This document shows, piece by piece, positions 1 to 6,325 of a stretch of 10,528 nucleotides of DNA (positions within the stretch are counted from its first letter, which is position 1; each line of letters opens with the position of its first letter). A model generated the notes under the pieces. It did no database searches. It was given only the letters and a program-made list of their open reading frames with translations, and was not told the origin of the DNA. A program made the translations under genes and the position numbers. This DNA is from Desulfuromusa sp. (lineage in GTDB: Bacteria; Desulfobacterota; Desulfuromonadia; Desulfuromonadales; Geopsychrobacteraceae), in contig JAOZLQ010000052.1 in the NCBI GenBank assembly GCA_029934755.1, positions 1 to 10,528 of the forward strand. The letters are read 5' to 3'.

Positions 1-753
1 ATCTTAGTGACTAACGATGATGGTGTTCGCTCCCCTGGTTTGCGTTCTCTTGCTGCAAAATTAAGTGAGTTGGGGCAGGTTGTGGTTGTTGCACCAGATC
101 GTAATCGCAGTGCTATTGGACACGCACTTACTTTGGATCGACCATTGCGGGCTGAAGAGATTAAGCCGCAAATTTTTGCTGTGGATGGAACTCCCACTGA
201 TTGTGTTAACCTCGCAATTCACGGTTTGCTATCGCAGCAACCTGATCTGGTAGTTTCAGGGATCAATCGAGGGAGCAATATGGGTGATGATATCACATAT
301 TCCGGAACGGTTTGTGCTGCGCTGGAAGCAACTTTAATGGGGTTGCCATCTTTTGCCGTTTCTTTGGATACTGAACATTTTACGGATGAAAACCTTAACT
401 TAGCGACTACATTTTCAAAAAAACTTGCTGAAATGATTATTAAAAATGGTTTGCCGAAAGAGACATTTTTAAATGTTAATATCCCCTCGGGATCATGCAA
501 TGGTGCTCAATTAACTCGTCAAGGAAAACGTCACTACGGTGAATCGGTGATTTCTAAACAGGATCCCAGAGGGCGTAAATATTATTGGATTGGTGGGTCT
601 GAGATTGGTTTCGAGGATATTCCAGGAAGCGATTGTAATGCCTTGCAACAAGGCTTGATATCAGTTACCCCTCTGCACACAAATATGACCAATAATAGTG
701 TATTTGCAGCGCTGGAAGGTTGGTCATTTCCTAGTATGATGGGCGATACCTGA
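1..753 (+). CDS. surE: 5'/3'-nucleotidase SurE (5' end cut by the window)
   Basis: SurE is a metal-dependent phosphatase acting on nucleoside monophosphates, linked to stationary-phase survival and nucleotide salvage. The reading frame is open from base 1, and its first residues (ILVTNDDG) match the extreme N-terminus of SurE. Only about two residues including the start codon should therefore be missing; the GTG at base 7 lies inside the conserved motif and is not the start. Family metal ligands are visible: the paired Asp of NDDG (visible residues 6-7), Ser37 in NRSAIG and Asn89 in SGINRGSN, followed by GDDITYSGTV. Downstream QDPRGRKYYWIGG and the ending SVTPLHTNMT are also typical. The 250 visible residues fit the usual length. 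The stop overlaps the pcm start by one base (TGATG), which suggests translational coupling. Confidence 0.97.
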   Translation: MLVTNDDGVRSPGLRSLAAKLSELGQVVVVAPDRNRSAIGHALTLDRPLRAEEIKPQIFAVDGTPTDCVNLAIHGLLSQQPDLVVSGINRGSNMGDDITYSGTVCAALEATLMGLPSFAVSLDTEHFTDENLNLATTFSKKLAEMIIKNGLPKETFLNVNIPSGSCNGAQLTRQGKRHYGESVISKQDPRGRKYYWIGGSEIGFEDIPGSDCNALQQGLISVTPLHTNMTNNSVFAALEGWSFPSMMGDT

Positions 754-1409
754 TGGATTATTCAGTTGCCCGACGGCGAATGGTAGAGCAGCAGATTGCA
801 GCACGGGGTGTCACAGATAAGCGTGTGCTTGAGGCCATGTCGACTGTCCCGCGACATTTATTTGTCGAAGCTGGATTGCAGAGTCATGCCTACGGTGATG
901 CATCGTTGCCGATTGGTGAAAAACAGACAATTTCTCAACCGTATATGGTCGCGTCTATGACTGCTGCCCTTGAACTTCAAGGGGATGAACGGATTCTTGA
1001 AATTGGCACTGGATCTGGTTATCAAACTGCAGTTTTGTCCAGGTTGGTAAAGCGGGTCTATTCTGTAGAGCGGATAGCCGTTCTCGCTGGACGTGCCCGA
1101 AAAATTCTTGATCAATTACAAATGAGCAATATTAATATTAAAATTGGCGATGGGACAATCGGTTGGCAAGATCAGGCGCCTTTTGCGGGTATCCTTGTTG
1201 CGGCAGGATCTCCCGATGTGCCAACAAAGTATCTGGACCAATTAGCTGTCGGTGGAAAACTGGTGTTGCCAGTAGGAGATCAAAATCAGCAGATTTTGAC
1301 CCGGATCATTCGTCAGGAAAATGGTGGTTTCAAGCGGGAGCAATTAATGGGATGCCGCTTTGTTCCATTGATCGGCGAACAGGGTTGGTCGTTGGAGTCT
1401 ATCAGCTGA
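753..1409 (+). CDS. pcm: Protein-L-isoaspartate O-methyltransferase
   Basis: Pcm uses S-adenosylmethionine to methylate L-isoaspartyl residues in damaged proteins, which lets them revert to aspartate; it is a cytosolic repair enzyme important in stationary phase. The 218 residues match the usual family size. Visible hallmarks are the family signature around TISQP (residues 59-63, in PIGEKQTISQPYMVA), the SAM-binding motif I LEIGTGSGYQ (residues 82-91), an acidic strand end at SVER (104-107), and GDG in the next SAM-binding strand. The ATG sits in the overlap TGATG with surE, so translation is probably coupled and no separate Shine-Dalgarno sequence is needed. The surE-pcm pairing is widely conserved and supports both assignments. 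Confidence 0.97.
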   Translation: MDYSVARRRMVEQQIAARGVTDKRVLEAMSTVPRHLFVEAGLQSHAYGDASLPIGEKQTISQPYMVASMTAALELQGDERILEIGTGSGYQTAVLSRLVKRVYSVERIAVLAGRARKILDQLQMSNINIKIGDGTIGWQDQAPFAGILVAAGSPDVPTKYLDQLAVGGKLVLPVGDQNQQILTRIIRQENGGFKREQLMGCRFVPLIGEQGWSLESIS

Positions 1410-1432
1410 TGTTGTAAAACTGGTTGAATATT

Positions 1433-2026
1433 ATGAAAATCTTCCGTCGATTATATGATTGGGTTCTTTCCTGGGCCGAAACCCCTTATGGGGTACCTGC
1501 TCTGGGTCTGCTGGCTTTTGCTGAGGCCAGCTTTTTTCCAATCCCTCCCGATGTACTTCTTATGGCACTTGCTTTAGCCATGCCTTTGAAATCATACCGT
1601 TTTGCTCTGATCGCTTCGATTGGTTCTGTTACTGGTGGTGTCCTTGGTTATTTTATCGGATGGGGTTTGTGGGATGCCGTCGGTCCCTATTTTTATCAAT
1701 ATATTCCCGGTGTGACTGTTGCAGGATTTGAACAGGTCGGCGGTTTATTTGAACAATATGACTTCTGGATCATTTTTGCTGCTGGATTTACCCCGATCCC
1801 TTATAAAATCTTTACTATTGCTGCTGGTGTTTTTAATGTTAATTTTCCTATTTTTATTCTGGCTTCCCTTGTTGGGCGCAGCTTGCGTTTTTTTCTGGTG
1901 GCTGCGATGTTTTATTATTTTGGCAGGCCAGCGCGCAGATTAATTGAGAAATATTTTAATCTGTTATCTATCTTATTGCTCATTATTCTGATTGGTGTCA
2001 TTCTTCTGTTTAAATACTTATCTTAA
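1433..2026 (+). CDS. YqaA/DedA-family (SNARE-associated, VTT-like) inner membrane protein
   Basis: This is a 197-residue, very hydrophobic protein with about five predicted membrane segments or re-entrant loops (roughly residues 21-50, 56-80, 110-135, 138-163 and 175-194). It carries the marks of the DedA superfamily, YqaA branch: FAEASFFPIPPD (about 29-40), a glycine-rich GSVTGGVLGYFIG (64-76), GFTPIPYK (118-125) and the Gly-Arg pair near residue 148 before an aromatic helix. DedA proteins are linked to lipid-carrier or phospholipid translocation and envelope homeostasis; the YqaA branch is poorly characterised. The ATG at 1433 is preferred; an in-frame TTG at 1424 would add three residues. 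Neither has a strong Shine-Dalgarno sequence, and the gap to pcm is only 23 bases, so it is probably in the surE-pcm operon. The family call is firm, the molecular role is not. Confidence 0.88.
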   Translation: MKIFRRLYDWVLSWAETPYGVPALGLLAFAEASFFPIPPDVLLMALALAMPLKSYRFALIASIGSVTGGVLGYFIGWGLWDAVGPYFYQYIPGVTVAGFEQVGGLFEQYDFWIIFAAGFTPIPYKIFTIAAGVFNVNFPIFILASLVGRSLRFFLVAAMFYYFGRPARRLIEKYFNLLSILLLIILIGVILLFKYLS

Positions 2027-2052
2027 CAAAAATTCTTTTCTGGTGATTGAGG

Positions 2053-2856
2053 ATGCATATATTTTCTTTGGCAGTATTGCTGCGGACAGTGACTTCTGTG
2101 ATGAGAATGCGTATGTCAATCTTCCTTCTATTGATTATCTCCAGTTTTTGTCTTAGCGCCTGTGAAGCAGGAATCTACCATACCGTTAAGCCTGGCCAGA
2201 CTTTGTACCGAATCAGTCGCACCTATGAAGTCAATGAAGATTACCTTGCACGAGTCAATGGTATTTCTGATCCTTCACAGATGCCGATTGGGACACGGCT
2301 TTTTGTTCCGGGTGCTGAACGGGTCATGGCTGTCCAAGTTATTAAAGCGACAAATCCCGCTAAGACAGTGACTGCTCCCGTAAAGAAAAAAGAAACACCT
2401 TCATCTTGGCAGAAGCCAAAGTTAAAAAAGCCAACCTCCGTTGCAACTAGACCTCCATTATTGAAAGCCAAAGCAACACAGGTTAGAAAATTGCAGTGGC
2501 CATTGCGCGGGAAAATTATCCGTTCTTTCAGTAAACAAGCAAAAGCTGGTGGTGGTAAGGGGATCGAAATAGCGGTACGTGCTGGAAGCGATGTCGCTGC
2601 AGCTGAAGCTGGAAAAGTGATTTATAGTGGTGATGGTGTCAACGGATATGCATTTCTTGTCATTCTGCAACATGAAAATGATCTTTTTACCGTTTACGGT
2701 TTTAATCGTAAAAACCTTGTCAGGCAGGGAGATTTTGTGAGCAAAGGAGAACGAATAGCTCTCTCTGGAATTCCACCGGCAGGGGGAAAACCACGGCTTC
2801 ATTTTGAAGTGCGTAAAGGAAAACTTGCTGTAAATCCAATTTTGTACTTACCCTGA
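2053..2856 (+). CDS. nlpD: NlpD-like lipoprotein: LysM plus degenerate LytM/M23 domain
   Basis: A lipoprotein signal ends in a lipobox LSAC with the lipidated Cys at residue 37 (base 2161). One LysM peptidoglycan-binding domain follows (about 42-88, YHTVKPGQTL...LFVPG), then a Lys/Pro/Thr-rich linker (about 89-146), then a C-terminal M23/LytM domain (about 147-267). The zinc-site residues of active M23 peptidases are not intact: the HxG[IV]D motif reads GKGIE (168-172), and the HxH motif reads RLH (248-250). This is how NlpD-type proteins look; they activate periplasmic amidases rather than cut peptidoglycan. The neighbouring rpoS gene matches the known nlpD-rpoS pairing. The start is uncertain: ATG 2053 has GGTGA six bases upstream, while ATG 2101 would give a tidier 20-residue signal peptide but has no visible ribosome binding site. 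Confidence 0.88.
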   Translation: MHIFSLAVLLRTVTSVMRMRMSIFLLLIISSFCLSACEAGIYHTVKPGQTLYRISRTYEVNEDYLARVNGISDPSQMPIGTRLFVPGAERVMAVQVIKATNPAKTVTAPVKKKETPSSWQKPKLKKPTSVATRPPLLKAKATQVRKLQWPLRGKIIRSFSKQAKAGGGKGIEIAVRAGSDVAAAEAGKVIYSGDGVNGYAFLVILQHENDLFTVYGFNRKNLVRQGDFVSKGERIALSGIPPAGGKPRLHFEVRKGKLAVNPILYLP

Positions 2857-2914
2857 TATTTGTAGTACCTTTAATTATATTGCTGATTGTTATTAGGTTG
2901 TTAAGGAGGTCTGG

Positions 2915-3829
2915 ATGGGAGTGGATGGCAATGGTAAATTTCATGGAGGGGATAAAAAGCAACCAAGTGGCGAAAAAATCTATACTGCAGCTGCTGAACA
3001 AACAACAGCTGATGCTATTAAGCTCTATCTGAAAGAAATACAGAAAAGTCAGCTATTGACAGCTGAAGACGAGCGAGAACTTGCCGGACTGATTGCTCAA
3101 GGTGATAATGTCGCCAGGGAGCGAATGATTGAGTCAAATTTGCGCCTGGTGGTTAAAATAGCCAAACGCTATATGAATCGTGGTTTACCCTTCCTTGATT
3201 TGATTGAAGAGGGGAATATGGGGTTGATTAAGGCGGTTGAAAAGTTCAAAGTTAGTAAGGGATGTCGTTTTTCGACATATGCAACTTGGTGGATACGCCA
3301 ATCGATAGAACGTTCAATTGTTAATCAAAGTCGAACTATTCGTTTGCCGGTTCATGTTGCTGATGATATCAATAAATTGATTAAAATCACCCGGGATTTA
3401 GTCCAACGCTTAAAGCGAGAGCCAGAAGTTGGGGAGATTGCTGAGGCGATGGGTACTGACGCCAGTTATGTTCGTCGGATGATGATCTTAATCAAGAAGA
3501 CTTATTCGATTGAGCACCCTCTGGGTGAGGGTGAAGATTATAGTCTGATTGATACTATTGAAGATACTAAACTTGTCGATCCTGGCAGTAAAATTGAGGA
3601 TCTGGATCGTTTTGCCCACCTTCAGGAGTGGATGGGTGATTTAAATGATAATGAGCGAGAAATTTTAGCATTGCGGTTTGGTCTCGATGACTGTGATCCA
3701 CAAACACTTGATACAATTGGACAAAAATTTGGTGTGACCCGTGAAAGAATTCGACAAATTGAGGCAAAAAGTCTGGCTAAATTAAGAAAGTCAATGAAGA
3801 ATTGTCTTGCTGATGAAGAACAAGAATAA
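2915..3829 (+). CDS. rpoS: RNA polymerase sigma factor RpoS-like (sigma-70 family, group 2)
   Basis: This is a 304-residue sigma-70 family protein with regions 1.2 (about 31-63), 2 (68-142), 3 (143-222) and 4 (235-296), and no long region 1.1. Region 2 carries the core-binding and -10 elements (GLPFLDLIEEGNMGLIKAVE, residues 90-109; TYATWWIRQSIERSI, 121-135). Region 4.2 carries a helix-turn-helix (TLDTIGQKFGVTRERIRQIE, 264-283). Size, the intact region 1.2 and the gene order surE-pcm-nlpD point to RpoS, the general stress and stationary-phase sigma factor; RpoH-specific motifs are not seen. ATG 2915 is supported by a strong AAGGAGGT (2903-2910) four bases upstream. The 58-base AT-rich gap before the gene shows no convincing promoter, though rpoS promoters often lie inside nlpD. 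Assignment to RpoS over another group 2 sigma rests mainly on context. Confidence 0.93.
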   Translation: MGVDGNGKFHGGDKKQPSGEKIYTAAAEQTTADAIKLYLKEIQKSQLLTAEDERELAGLIAQGDNVARERMIESNLRLVVKIAKRYMNRGLPFLDLIEEGNMGLIKAVEKFKVSKGCRFSTYATWWIRQSIERSIVNQSRTIRLPVHVADDINKLIKITRDLVQRLKREPEVGEIAEAMGTDASYVRRMMILIKKTYSIEHPLGEGEDYSLIDTIEDTKLVDPGSKIEDLDRFAHLQEWMGDLNDNEREILALRFGLDDCDPQTLDTIGQKFGVTRERIRQIEAKSLAKLRKSMKNCLADEEQE

Positions 3830-3851
3830 CTGCAAATTTTGGAGTTTATAA

Positions 3852-4367
3852 ATGGATGAGTTAAAACAGATTATTCGTGATATCCCTGATTTTCCTAAGA
3901 AGGGGATTATATTTAAAGACATTACAACACTGCTTGCTGATGCGAAAAGTTTTCAGCGTATGGTTGATCTTTTAGCTCATCGTTATATTGGTGAAAAAAT
4001 AGACCAGATTGTTGGAATTGAAGCTCGTGGTTTTATCTTGGGTGCCGCTTTGGCATATAAGTTAGGAACAGGAATCACTCTGGTGCGTAAACCTGGAAAA
4101 CTTCCCTCTCAAACTCGCAGTATCAGTTATGAGTTGGAATACGGTAGTGATAGCTTGGAAATCCATGAAGATGCATTCAAGGAAGGTGATAGAGTCATTA
4201 TCGCCGATGACCTATTGGCAACTGGTGGAACCATGGCTGCTGTTGTCGCTCTGATAGAAAAAATGGGAGTAGAAATCCATGAGTGTGCTTTTATGGCTGA
4301 ATTGGAATTTCTTGATGGCCGGAGTAAGCTTCCCGAAGGTAAAACCTATAGTTTATTAAAACTCTAA
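3852..4367 (+). CDS. apt: Adenine phosphoribosyltransferase
   Basis: Apt converts adenine plus phosphoribosyl pyrophosphate to AMP and pyrophosphate, a cytosolic purine salvage reaction. The 171 residues are full length for the family. Diagnostic motifs are IPDFPKKGIIFKDIT (11-25), GIEARGFILGAALA (55-68), the adenine-site region RKPGKLP (79-85), YELEYG (93-98) and the PRPP-binding loop VIIADDLLATGGT (115-127) with its two adjacent Asp residues. A GGAG at 3841-3844 is seven bases upstream of the ATG. The gene begins 22 bases after rpoS and is probably co-transcribed with it. A weak AT-rich stem followed by seven T residues covers the stop codon region (4350-4379), but it is too weak to call a terminator with confidence. 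Confidence 0.97.
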   Translation: MDELKQIIRDIPDFPKKGIIFKDITTLLADAKSFQRMVDLLAHRYIGEKIDQIVGIEARGFILGAALAYKLGTGITLVRKPGKLPSQTRSISYELEYGSDSLEIHEDAFKEGDRVIIADDLLATGGTMAAVVALIEKMGVEIHECAFMAELEFLDGRSKLPEGKTYSLLKL

Positions 4368-4391
4368 ACTGATTTTTTTGTTTATCAAAAC

Positions 4392-4421
4392 TTGTCAGAC
4401 ATGGTTCCCCTGCGTTATAAG
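4392..4421 (+). promoter_or_regulatory. Predicted sigma-70 promoter of tRNA-Arg
   Basis: A -35 element TTGTCA (4392-4397) is followed after 18 bases by a -10 element TATAAG (4416-4421). The expected transcription start, near 4428, lies a few bases before the tRNA 5' end at 4431. The stretch between the -10 element and the start (CATCCCCAC) is C-rich. GC-rich discriminators of this kind are known from stable-RNA promoters under stringent control; that regulation is inferred here. Confidence 0.7.
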
Positions 4422-4430
4422 CATCCCCAC

Positions 4431-4507
4431 GGCCCCGTAGCTCAGCTGGATAGAGCGGCACCCTCCTAAGGTGATTGTCGGAGGTTCGAATCCTCCCGGG
4501 GTCGCCA
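4431..4507 (+). tRNA. tRNA-Arg (anticodon CCT)
   Basis: A full cloverleaf of 77 bases folds by eye. The acceptor stem pairs GGCCCCG (4431-4437) with CGGGGTC (4497-4503) with one G-T wobble. The D stem is GCTC/GAGC (4440-4443 with 4453-4456). The anticodon loop CTCCTAA is at 4463-4469 with CCT at 4465-4467. The T stem is GGAGG/CCTCC around loop TTCGAAT. The CCA end is encoded at 4505-4507. It reads the arginine codon AGG. The top pair of the anticodon stem is a G-A mismatch (4458 with 4474); the other four pairs are intact. Confidence 0.96.
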
Positions 4508-4520
4508 ATTAAAGATTGGC
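4504..4520 (+). repeat. Inverted repeat overlapping the tRNA-Arg 3' end
   Basis: GCCAAT (4504-4509) and ATTGGC (4515-4520) form a perfect six-base-pair stem with a five-base loop, beginning at the tRNA discriminator base. No T run follows, so it does not look like a rho-independent terminator. It may be a 3' processing structure of the tRNA precursor or chance. Confidence 0.4.
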
Positions 4521-4574
4521 AATGAGTCGACGGTTTGCAGTTCATTTTATTGGAAAGGTCTTGATTGAATAGTT

Positions 4575-5348
4575 ATGAAGACTCTATCGGTTGAAAAAAA
4601 AGAATCTATTGCCGTTATTCAGCTGCAACGACCCTCTTGTTTGAATGCTGTTAATACGCAGATGTTGATGGAGTTGCAACAGCAATTTGAAGAATTGCAG
4701 TCTGACAAAACAGTTAAAGGGGTTCTATTGACCGGTGCAGAGGGTAACTTTGCTGCTGGTGTAGACTTGCAGGAGATCCGCCACTTTACCCCTCTGGAAG
4801 CGATTGATTTTGCCGAAAAAGGCCAGCAATTATGTTCTTTAATTGAGAATTTTCCTCGTCCTGTTTTGACTGCGGTCAATGGTTATGCTCTTGGAGCTGG
4901 TTTGGAAATAGCCCTCTCTAGCGATTATATTTTGGCTGATGAGACAGCTCAGTTTGGATTTCGTGAGCTTTGTTATGGTGTCTTGCCAGCTTTTGGTGGC
5001 ACTCAACGTTTGCCACGTTTGGTAGGGAAATCGCGAGCAAAAGAAATTCTCTTTACCGGGCAAATGGTTTCTGCCGAAGAAGCATTGCGTATTGGGTTGG
5101 TCAATCAGCTTTTTCCTCAAAAAAGTTTGCTGGATGATGTTTTACAGCAATTGCAGCGAATTTGCAGCTCTGGTTTGTTATCACTACAAATGGCCAAAGA
5201 AGTGATCGATACAGGTTATGAAATTAATCTGAGAGCTGCTTGCAAAATGGAACGGGATGCTTTTGCTGTCTGTTTTTCCACAGAAGATCAAAAAGAGGGG
5301 ATGGGGGCGTTTATGGAAAAGCGTAAGCCTCAATTTACTGGTAGATAA
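4575..5348 (+). CDS. Enoyl-CoA hydratase (crotonase family)
   Basis: This 257-residue crotonase-fold protein probably hydrates trans-2-enoyl-CoA to 3-hydroxyacyl-CoA, a beta-oxidation-type step in the cytosol. The oxyanion-hole segments are present: AAGVDLQEI near residues 60-68 and NGYALGAGLEIAL (102-114). Both acids that serve as catalytic residues in classical enoyl-CoA hydratase are in place, Glu111 (GLEIAL) and Glu131 (FRELCYG), with the usual 20-residue spacing. They are followed by GVLPAFGGTQRLPRLVG and LTG-like FTG before the C-terminal helices. The ribosome binding site is poor; GGAAAGG lies too far upstream. The gene starts 67 bases after tRNA-Arg with no terminator or clear promoter between, so read-through from the tRNA promoter is possible. 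Its stop is two bases from the next crotonase gene. Chain length specificity cannot be read from the sequence. Confidence 0.9.
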   Translation: MKTLSVEKKESIAVIQLQRPSCLNAVNTQMLMELQQQFEELQSDKTVKGVLLTGAEGNFAAGVDLQEIRHFTPLEAIDFAEKGQQLCSLIENFPRPVLTAVNGYALGAGLEIALSSDYILADETAQFGFRELCYGVLPAFGGTQRLPRLVGKSRAKEILFTGQMVSAEEALRIGLVNQLFPQKSLLDDVLQQLQRICSSGLLSLQMAKEVIDTGYEINLRAACKMERDAFAVCFSTEDQKEGMGAFMEKRKPQFTGR

Positions 5349-5350
5349 CG

Positions 5351-6124
5351 ATGATGGGCGATTGGCAACTGCTGCATTCTGAGATTGAAAATGGGGTAGG
5401 GACTCTGTTTCTCGATAATGGTGAAAGATTTAATACACTGCATAGTGAATGTATTCATGAATTGTGTGATGCTCTGACGTTATTGGAGGCTGATTCTGAT
5501 GTTGGTTGTATTATTATAACCGGTGAGCCTGGTGAAAGCTTTGCTGTCGGTGCCAATATTGCTGAAATGCATGATTTTCAACCGCTTGATGGGTGGAACT
5601 TTTCACGGTTGGGACAACGTTTGTTTGATCAGATTGAAGCTTCTTCTAAACCGATCATTGGCGCTTTAAATGGCATTACTATGGGTGGAGGTTGCGATCT
5701 GGCTTTGGCTTGTGATATCAGACTTGCCAGTGATCGACTCAAAGTTGCGCATCCGGGAGCCAAGCTTGGAATTATTACCGGTTTTTGCGGCACCCAAAAA
5801 CTGCCGCGTACTGTTGGCTTCAATAAAGCTAAAGAAATTTTTATGACCTCCCGAACCTACACAGCTGACGAAGCATTACAGATGAAACTTGTTGAACAAG
5901 TTTATCCAGCTGACCAGTTTATGCAAAGAGTGAGAGATTATGCTGAACGAATTGCAGATCAACCCCCAATGGCATTGCATCTGGCCAAAAAACTTCTGAA
6001 TGCTGCAGAAAATATCTGTCTTGTTAATGGGCAGGTGATGGAATTGGGGGCATTTGCATCACTGTTCCCCCGCAGTGGAAATATGGAGCGTATAGAAGAA
6101 TTTTTCGTTGAACACTCTGATTGA
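5351..6124 (+). CDS. Crotonase-family protein lacking both classical catalytic glutamates
   Basis: This is a 257-residue paralogue of the preceding gene, separated from it by two bases and surely co-transcribed. The crotonase fold is clear: AVGANIAEMHDF (65-76), LNGITMGGGCDLALACD (106-122), GFCGTQKLPRTVG (144-156) and a C-terminal helical part. However, the position of the first catalytic Glu is Asp116 (GGCDLAL), and the position of the second is Gly136 (AHPGAKLG). Known hydratases need these acids, so ordinary enoyl-CoA hydratase activity is doubtful. Crotonase relatives with altered residues act as isomerases, dehalogenases, hydrolases, decarboxylases or non-catalytic partners; which applies here is unknown. 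Two adjacent ATGs (5351, 5354) are possible starts, and coupling to the upstream stop is likely. The stop codon overlaps the -35 element of the tRNA-Val promoter. Confidence 0.88.
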   Translation: MMGDWQLLHSEIENGVGTLFLDNGERFNTLHSECIHELCDALTLLEADSDVGCIIITGEPGESFAVGANIAEMHDFQPLDGWNFSRLGQRLFDQIEASSKPIIGALNGITMGGGCDLALACDIRLASDRLKVAHPGAKLGIITGFCGTQKLPRTVGFNKAKEIFMTSRTYTADEALQMKLVEQVYPADQFMQRVRDYAERIADQPPMALHLAKKLLNAAENICLVNGQVMELGAFASLFPRSGNMERIEEFFVEHSD

Positions 6125-6149
6125 CACTCTGGGTTGATGTTGCTATAAG
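6121..6149 (+). promoter_or_regulatory. Predicted sigma-70 promoter of tRNA-Val
   Basis: A perfect -35 element TTGACA (6121-6126) and a -10 element TATAAG (6144-6149) are separated by exactly 17 bases. Transcription would start near 6156, six bases before the tRNA. The -35 element is built over the TGA stop (6122-6124) of the second crotonase gene. Unlike the Arg tRNA promoter, the region after the -10 element is AT-rich. Confidence 0.85.
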
Positions 6150-6161
6150 AAAATTGTACTC

Positions 6162-6236
6162 GGGCGGTTAGCTCAGCGGGAGAGCATTCGCCTCACACGC
6201 GAAGGGTCCGGGGTTCGATCCCCCGACCGCCCACCA
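6162..6236 (+). tRNA. tRNA-Val (anticodon CAC)
   Basis: A 75-base cloverleaf with all stems paired. The acceptor is GGGCGGT (6162-6168) with ACCGCCC (6226-6232). The D stem is GCTC/GAGC, and the anticodon stem TTCGC/GCGAA encloses loop CTCACAC with CAC at 6194-6196. The T stem is CGGGG/CCCCG around TTCGATC. The CCA is encoded at 6234-6236. It reads the valine codon GTG. Confidence 0.97.
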
Positions 6237-6244
6237 AAAACAAT

Positions 6245-6282
6245 AAGGAGGTTAACCCGTGGTGGTTAGCCTCTTTCTGTTT
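6245..6282 (+). terminator. Rho-independent terminator after tRNA-Val
   Basis: GAGGTTAACC (6248-6257) pairs with GGTTAGCCTC (6264-6273) with one T-G wobble around a six-base loop. Flanking AAG and TTT extend the stem by three pairs (6245-6247 with 6274-6276). The right side runs into TTTCTGTTT. It starts nine bases after the tRNA end and would end the tRNA-Val transcript. It also closes the transcription unit of the crotonase pair. Confidence 0.8.
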
Positions 6283-6325
6283 GAATGGTGATATATAAGG
6301 GGCATTCTGATATGGAGGGCGGAAA

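Noticed and set aside
4350..4379. Possible terminator after apt (AGTTTA/TAAACT stem followed by seven T)
   Set aside because: The stem is six pairs, almost all A-T, with a nine-base loop, and overlaps the apt stop codon; too weak to list as a terminator.
4291..4545. Minus-strand open frame containing DPGRIRTSDNHLRR
   Set aside because: It is the antisense reading of tRNA-Arg, another common annotation artefact, and the rest lies antisense to apt.
4431..6236. Crotonase pair between two tRNA genes as an integrated mobile element
   Set aside because: No integrase, no direct repeat of either tRNA 3' end and no visible base-composition shift; simple adjacency is the better reading.
6245..6262. 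AAGGAGG followed by GTG, resembling a ribosome binding site and start
   Set aside because: The frame from GTG 6260 stops after a few codons, and AAGGAGG is the left arm of the terminator hairpin.
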